Source: Sipunculus nudus
Lineage: Eukaryota; Annelida; Sipuncula; Golfingiida; Sipunculidae
Assembly: GCA_026874595.1 (NCBI GenBank)
Contig: CM049316.1
Location: 32,163,339-32,227,338, forward strand
Direction of reading: 5' to 3'
Length of the DNA stretch: 64,000 bases
Shown here: piece after piece, positions 59,338 through 64,000 of the stretch
How the letters are laid out: each line of letters begins with the position of its first letter
Numbering within the stretch: position 1 is the stretch's first letter
Notes under the pieces: model-generated
The model's database searches: none
Told to the model about the DNA's origin: nothing
Seen by the model: the letters and a program-made list of their open reading frames with translations, nothing else
Translations under genes and position numbers: made by a program

Positions 59338-61530
59338 AAATATATTTCTAATTACGTATGCAATAAAAAAACGGTATTCAACAGGACTAAACGATGAATG
59401 CGTGTTCACACAGAATTGGAAAGAATTCATTTTCAAAACTACCTCCCGATGTGTTTTCGATTTGAAACGCGATTCGATACGAGGGTAGTGTGAACAGAAC
59501 GATGATTTGGTGGCAATAAAACGGTATTCGTTACCAGATTCAGTTTAAAATAACAGGGCTTTAGTGAATACTGTGGCAACTTTACTCAGCGAAGAGCTAT
59601 GGGAAAAGAGACACAAAAATTAAATGTAGCCCTCTATCCATACCGGGTAACTGCGTTTTACTATGAAAATATCCTAGATAGGTATAATGAATTTAATTGC
59701 GCAGAGTGTCATTAATTACATATGTTCACCAGCTTTTAAGGTGAGAGGGATTATGAAGAGGTTATTAGAGGGCCTTTAAATGCTAACGAAAGGTAATGGG
59801 AAATGAAACGGACTGATATCTTCAATATTTTGTTACAACACTTTACCAATAAATCATTTTAAAAAAGGCTTTATTTTTCCCATTATTTTATTTATTTTCT
59901 TCTTTCATGTATCCTAAGTGTGTGCTGACATACTGAAGATCGAGGTTAAGAACGCCGCGCAGAATTTGAATTTGACAACAATATGAAAACTGGGCAGGAA
60001 TTAATTATTTCACAACAACTGAGGGACCATAATTTCAATAGCGTTACAACAAGATGTGGTTCTTTTTCTGTCTGTGCATGTGTGTATCATTACCTTTCAA
60101 TTAAAAATATTTATGATGTCTACATTTCTCATCTTTACCTTTACTTCCTAAATCCCTCCCTCCCTCTCTCTTTCTCTCTCCTTTATGATATATTAAATAT
60201 CCTTTTTACATTTATCACTCTCACGTAACACATGCTTCAAGGAGGTATTGATAAAGCCTGAGACCCAAAACCCAAACCATACTGATGAGATATCGTCCCT
60301 CGCGTGGTTATTGTAGCGCCAGTTCGGCACTCTGACGTTAAGGTCTACGCTTAGCGTACTAGCCTCATAGTGTCTTTGCATCTTGCATTGTGGACCGCAG
60401 TGTAAGGCTCTTTGAGGATGCAAATATTTTCGTTATTTTTCATAACGCTTCATGGCCTACAAGTACGCTGTCACTTGACATAAACCACGCCAGTCATTAA
60501 GACTTTTCATTATACTTTCTTACTACACCTTTACTATGTGCAGAAAAATTCCGTTTTAATTCGGCATATAGGTTAATCTTTCTGCATGTTTGGTTCTGAC
60601 AGCATGGATACAAGCATGACTCGCACGGGAGATTAGACGACATCTTACCCATAAGCGATACAGGAAATGGCTCGTTGCCATAGAGACGGATTTTCCGTTT
60701 GGTTTGGGAGTTAATTCATTACTCGTAGCCTAATGTTAAGATTACTATTTACCACGATACCAATGCAACAGGATGGATGGCCTTGCTGTGCATTACTCGT
60801 ATAACAGGTTAGGCTTACCAGACATATATAAATACGCACTGAGTCGTGTGTTCGTGGCAAGTGGTTTTTGCTTTCTATCTTATCTATCTATCTTGTGGAC
60901 TGGTTTGGCTGCCCATATAATCACATTTTTTTCACTCATCATTTAAACCTCACTTGCTCCTTTATTTTACCAGCCAAAGATAAGATTCAAAACATTAAGG
61001 TCATACTATTCGACTTTACTCGAAAAGTTATTTTAAGCATTCACAGCATTCGGGAAACTTCAATTTCAAAGGATGACCAAATCTCCTTAGCGAATGTATA
61101 AATTTCTGTTTAATAAAATAACACGTGGTACATGGTCTACTTCATTGTCCTAAGAAACCTTAGCTCGTTATTGCCTCACCGTGCGGGTTCTTTGATTCAT
61201 CGACTAAGGCAGAGGTGTTGAATACAAAATGATATGTTTCTGTGCGTACAACACAATATGTAGTTCAAATGCAATCACATATTTATTTTACAGTTAACTT
61301 GGCCTTTGTAAGCTCAACACTTCTTCGCCTTTTATGGCATGCTTTATTTAATTCAGATTCTTTTCTAATATCATCTCAACACTTATTGTAAAATTTGGAT
61401 CCTTAATTTAAGGGTTGATATTGGTGGCAAAACCATAATGCGAACATGTGCAATGAGACGTGAATCAGATATGCTTCCATGCTGGAACGTTGCTATTCAG
61501 GTACATGTGTGACATGTATATGTACAATGC
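59338..61530. other. Gene-poor interval
   Basis: No exon is supported. An inverse relative of the 3'-flank repeat of the sulfotransferase genes lies at about 59400-59540, and a (CT)-rich run at 60155-60181. A TATA-like acatatataaatacgcac at about 60822-60839, followed about 30 bases later by gtgttcgtggcaagtgg, could be a core promoter. The frame after it (to 61101) starts with a non-ATG codon and shows no domain. Confidence 0.35.
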
Positions 61531-61539
61531 AAGCACTTA

Positions 61540-62250
61540 TCATTTTGAACCCGAGTGCATGCACCAATTATACAAACGTCACTGCTGAAATACTTGCATA
61601 GGTGCACACAAGACAAAAAATGAATGTAAGTGGCACCACTAGTCTTGTGTACAAGAAAACCATTAAAGATGTATGGACATAAACAATTTCAGGTCTCAAA
61701 CTACTCTTTCGCTATGTGCAAAGATACATGAAATAACTAGATACGTCAGTCAAAAGCGACTACGTGTATGCGCCGAAATCCGAGTAGTACAGGTGAAGTG
61801 ATGCATGGATTGAGATGTAAGGGGAAATAGAGTGAGATGGATGTCTGCCACGTAAGCTGATTGTAGGGTGCACCACCTGAGGCCATGCAATACTGAAAAT
61901 CACTCCTGAAAAAAGGCATTAATTTATTTTATGAAACCGGAAAGGTAAGTGGCGCCACACGTCTGCTTAACGAGAAAAAGTTTCCAAGATGGATGAACAT
62001 GCCAAATTTCCGAGTAATACCGTGACCCAATCCTGAGACATGAGCAATTTTCACCCAAAGCACATGTACGGAACTACATGTACAAAACTATTGCAGATGG
62101 CACCACCAGTCTTGAATACAACATGGATGAGTCAAAGATCTATGGATATATACAATTTCAGGCCAATATTGCAAATCACTCCTGAGAAAAGGCCATTAAT
62201 TTATTCTACGAAAACAGAAAGGCAAGTTGCGCCACCTGTCTGCTTTACGA
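61540..62250. repeat. Inverse, diverged copy of the repeat family inserted in sulfotransferase A
   Basis: The reverse complement of 61790-61850 reads ctcactctatttccccttac, then caatccatgcatcacttcac. This matches 19556-19595 (ctcactctatttccccttgc, caatccatgcctcacttcac) and continues through acacgtagtc and tctagtt. Several GGCGCCAC-type cores (61633, 61870, 61950, 62100, 62228) match the tandem cores at 18.6-19.5 kb in inverse orientation. Confidence 0.7.
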
Positions 62251-62254
62251 GAAA

Positions 62255-62485
62255 GGTTCCTGGACTTGTACCTAGGTACTTGCTAAAGTACGTGTAGCTG
62301 GGTAGTCTACAAAGATGCTGTACCTGTACCTTTACCTAAGTTCTTTGCAAAAAACTTGTACCTGTACCTAGGATCTTTTCAAAGTACCTGTACTTGGGTA
62401 TTCTTCAAAAATGCTGTACCTGAAATTGACCATTTCCAAAGTACCTATACCTGTACCTAGGTACTGTAGTAAATACCTGGCCCAA
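62255..62485. repeat. Minisatellite built on GTACCTGTACCTAGGTA
   Basis: The phrases gtacctgtacctaggtact, caaagtacctgtac and aaaaatgctgtacctg recur with spacing of about 35-75 bases. The TACCTAGGTA word is palindromic. Confidence 0.75.
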
Positions 62486-62489
62486 CCCT

Positions 62490-64000
62490 GGAACAATAAT
62501 GGTAACAAAAAGCTAACCATTTTAGTGTACATTGCATGCGATAAGCATCCATTTTGGACCCCATCTTGGATTTTTCAATATCATGATTCATAGAAACATG
62601 GTAGTTTTATGCATATACGCACATACGCTTATGCGCGCACATGGAACACAGAAACTCTGCAGCTGTTTCTTTCTAAGTCACGAACTGTCAAGGAAATATT
62701 ATCTGATCTAACTCATGTGCCTTTTTACATTCTTCTTTTTTCGTTATCTAATATGATTAAGTGTCCACTTTACTTGATTGATAGATTAGGCGGACACCCT
62801 GAGAAGTCTGGGTCACATAATCGCTGAGTGTGTCATATGTTTCCTGCCGTTACTATACTACAATGGAATTGTGTACTCAATTTGTTTTGATAACAAACGA
62901 CCGAAATCCTTACTCTCTCTCTCTCGTCAGAACGGAGTAAAAATATTGGTATTTGACCTTCCCTCATTCAAATTCAGTAGCAGTATAGATGACCTGTGAG
63001 TACACAGAGCACCTGCACGCTGTGCAATGAAACAGATCGCAGGAAAAAAAGCGGTATGTCATATATGCTTTGAGAATTGTGGTTACTGAAAATTTCTGTA
63101 GCATACAGAAGATATACCGAGATATCAGGATTATATAGTGCCATGTATTGGCATATTACTATAGGTTTTTCGAAACAGCTGATTAAAATCTATCCTTCAC
63201 ACTCGAAAATATTAATCTTTCATCATTTGTAACAATCACGAAAATGTGTCATGAAAGGTAATATCCGTTAAAGTTCCCATGCTTTACTGAATCGACCGTC
63301 GAAAATTACATGAATATTCAGCTTGACCCTACTTCAGAGATGAAACCCTTAGAAGACCAAACTAAGCAGGTATTCGCCCTTTGAAGTCTAGAATAAATAA
63401 CGTTACTGTGATCGTCTAGATAGAGACGGCTCCCACGGAACTAAACTGTACTGAAATTAACATCAAACGAGACAGGTGTGCTCTCTTACCTAAGCTCTGG
63501 TTATACTCCCTACTTGAACATGCAATACAATTACTAAGTCACTGTCCTCTGGTGATAAACAGTACAAAAAGGAGGTCGGACAGACGATATTCAATACATT
63601 CATACTTGTACTTTGTATGTGGGAGAAATTTGTAAAATATATTTAACATATAAAGGACAGTATTAAATTGTCTCATGGTATTTTCAATTAGTCAAAAGTC
63701 ATTTTTAAATAGTCCTTCATTACACAGATAAACTTTAGGTACAACTTTAGCTTTTGAAGCTCTTGAATTGGCAACCTGCAAAGTCAGTGTATAAAACACA
63801 CAGAGCCAAACTTTGTCACGGTTGCAAAAAGTAACCTGGGGACATGCTGTTTGTGTTTTTTTTCCGGCTCACAGTTACTTATAGATACCACCTGGTTTGA
63901 ACATCGTTCGCATTCCGTGCATGGCAGGATGTGGGGGTATTTTGAGTATACTTCGCGCCCATAAGTATTTAAGGAAGAGAGGAAAGGTTGATTCAGTTTG
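62490..64000. other. Right-edge interval, no gene supported
   Basis: AT-rich with short frames only. At the edge, cccataagtatttaaggaag (63959-63978) has a TATA-like TATTTAAG. It could be a core promoter for a gene beyond 64000, but this cannot be tested here. Confidence 0.3.

Noticed and set aside
60868-61101. 77-codon ORF after a TATA-like box
   Set aside because: Begins with TTG, lacks a recognisable domain and has no splice support. The TATA-like site is only mentioned as a possibility.

Overview
The window looks like AT-rich, repeat-dense nuclear DNA from a lophotrochozoan animal, most likely a mollusc and plausibly a bivalve. This rests on short exons with GT/AG introns, many (TA)n, (GA)n and (AATA)n microsatellites, Gypsy-type LTRs, a CR1/L2/Jockey-type LINE, MITE-like repeats and mollusc-like dermatopontin genes. 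Nothing supports operons, CRISPR arrays or other prokaryotic features. Most long open frames are translated microsatellites or shadows of exons. The real genes had to be assembled exon by exon from splice signals and from comparison of paralogous copies inside the window.

Layout: 1-5.4 kb is a retroelement graveyard. It holds a minus-strand Gypsy fragment (broken gag and protease, plus an LTR) and a second related LTR that carries a nested fragment of another retroelement, flanked by AAGTG on both sides. 5.4-9.2 kb is repeats only. 9.99-20.2 kb is copy A of a Golgi 2-O-sulfotransferase-like gene (six exons). Its exon-5 acceptor is lost, exon 6 has three nonsense codons, and intron 5 holds a ~5 kb insertion containing a 5'-truncated LINE. 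21.2-25.2 kb is dermatopontin copy A, a pseudogene (+1 frameshift, nonsense codon, lost donor). 25.4-32 kb is mostly unannotatable sequence with a relic of a third dermatopontin copy. 32.1-42.0 kb is dermatopontin copy B, with an intact 167-residue frame; its intron 1 is inflated by a ~5.7 kb inverted-repeat-bounded block containing a near-identical 1.9 kb tandem duplication. 42.56-43.44 kb is a solo LTR. 44.8-51.44 kb is sulfotransferase copy B, intact over six exons (333 residues). 52-55 kb is repeats and a second solo LTR (55.0-55.8 kb). 56.6-58.25 kb is a two-exon gene for a small membrane protein of unknown function. 58.6-59.3 kb is a third solo LTR (minus strand) with an ACGG target duplication. 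59.4-64 kb holds only repeats.

The biologically interesting point is physical linkage. A secreted matrix protein of the dermatopontin family (vertebrate dermatopontin binds dermatan-sulfate proteoglycans) and a 2-O-sulfotransferase-like enzyme (this family sulfates uronic acid in heparan or dermatan sulfate) are both duplicated on the same strand in the order ST-A, DPT-A, DPT-B, ST-B. In each pair the left copy is broken and the right copy is readable. The sulfotransferase also lacks the expected catalytic His motif and has Arg for Lys in its PAPS loop, so its activity is in question. Because the copies are so similar, they serve as internal empty-site controls that date several transposon insertions.
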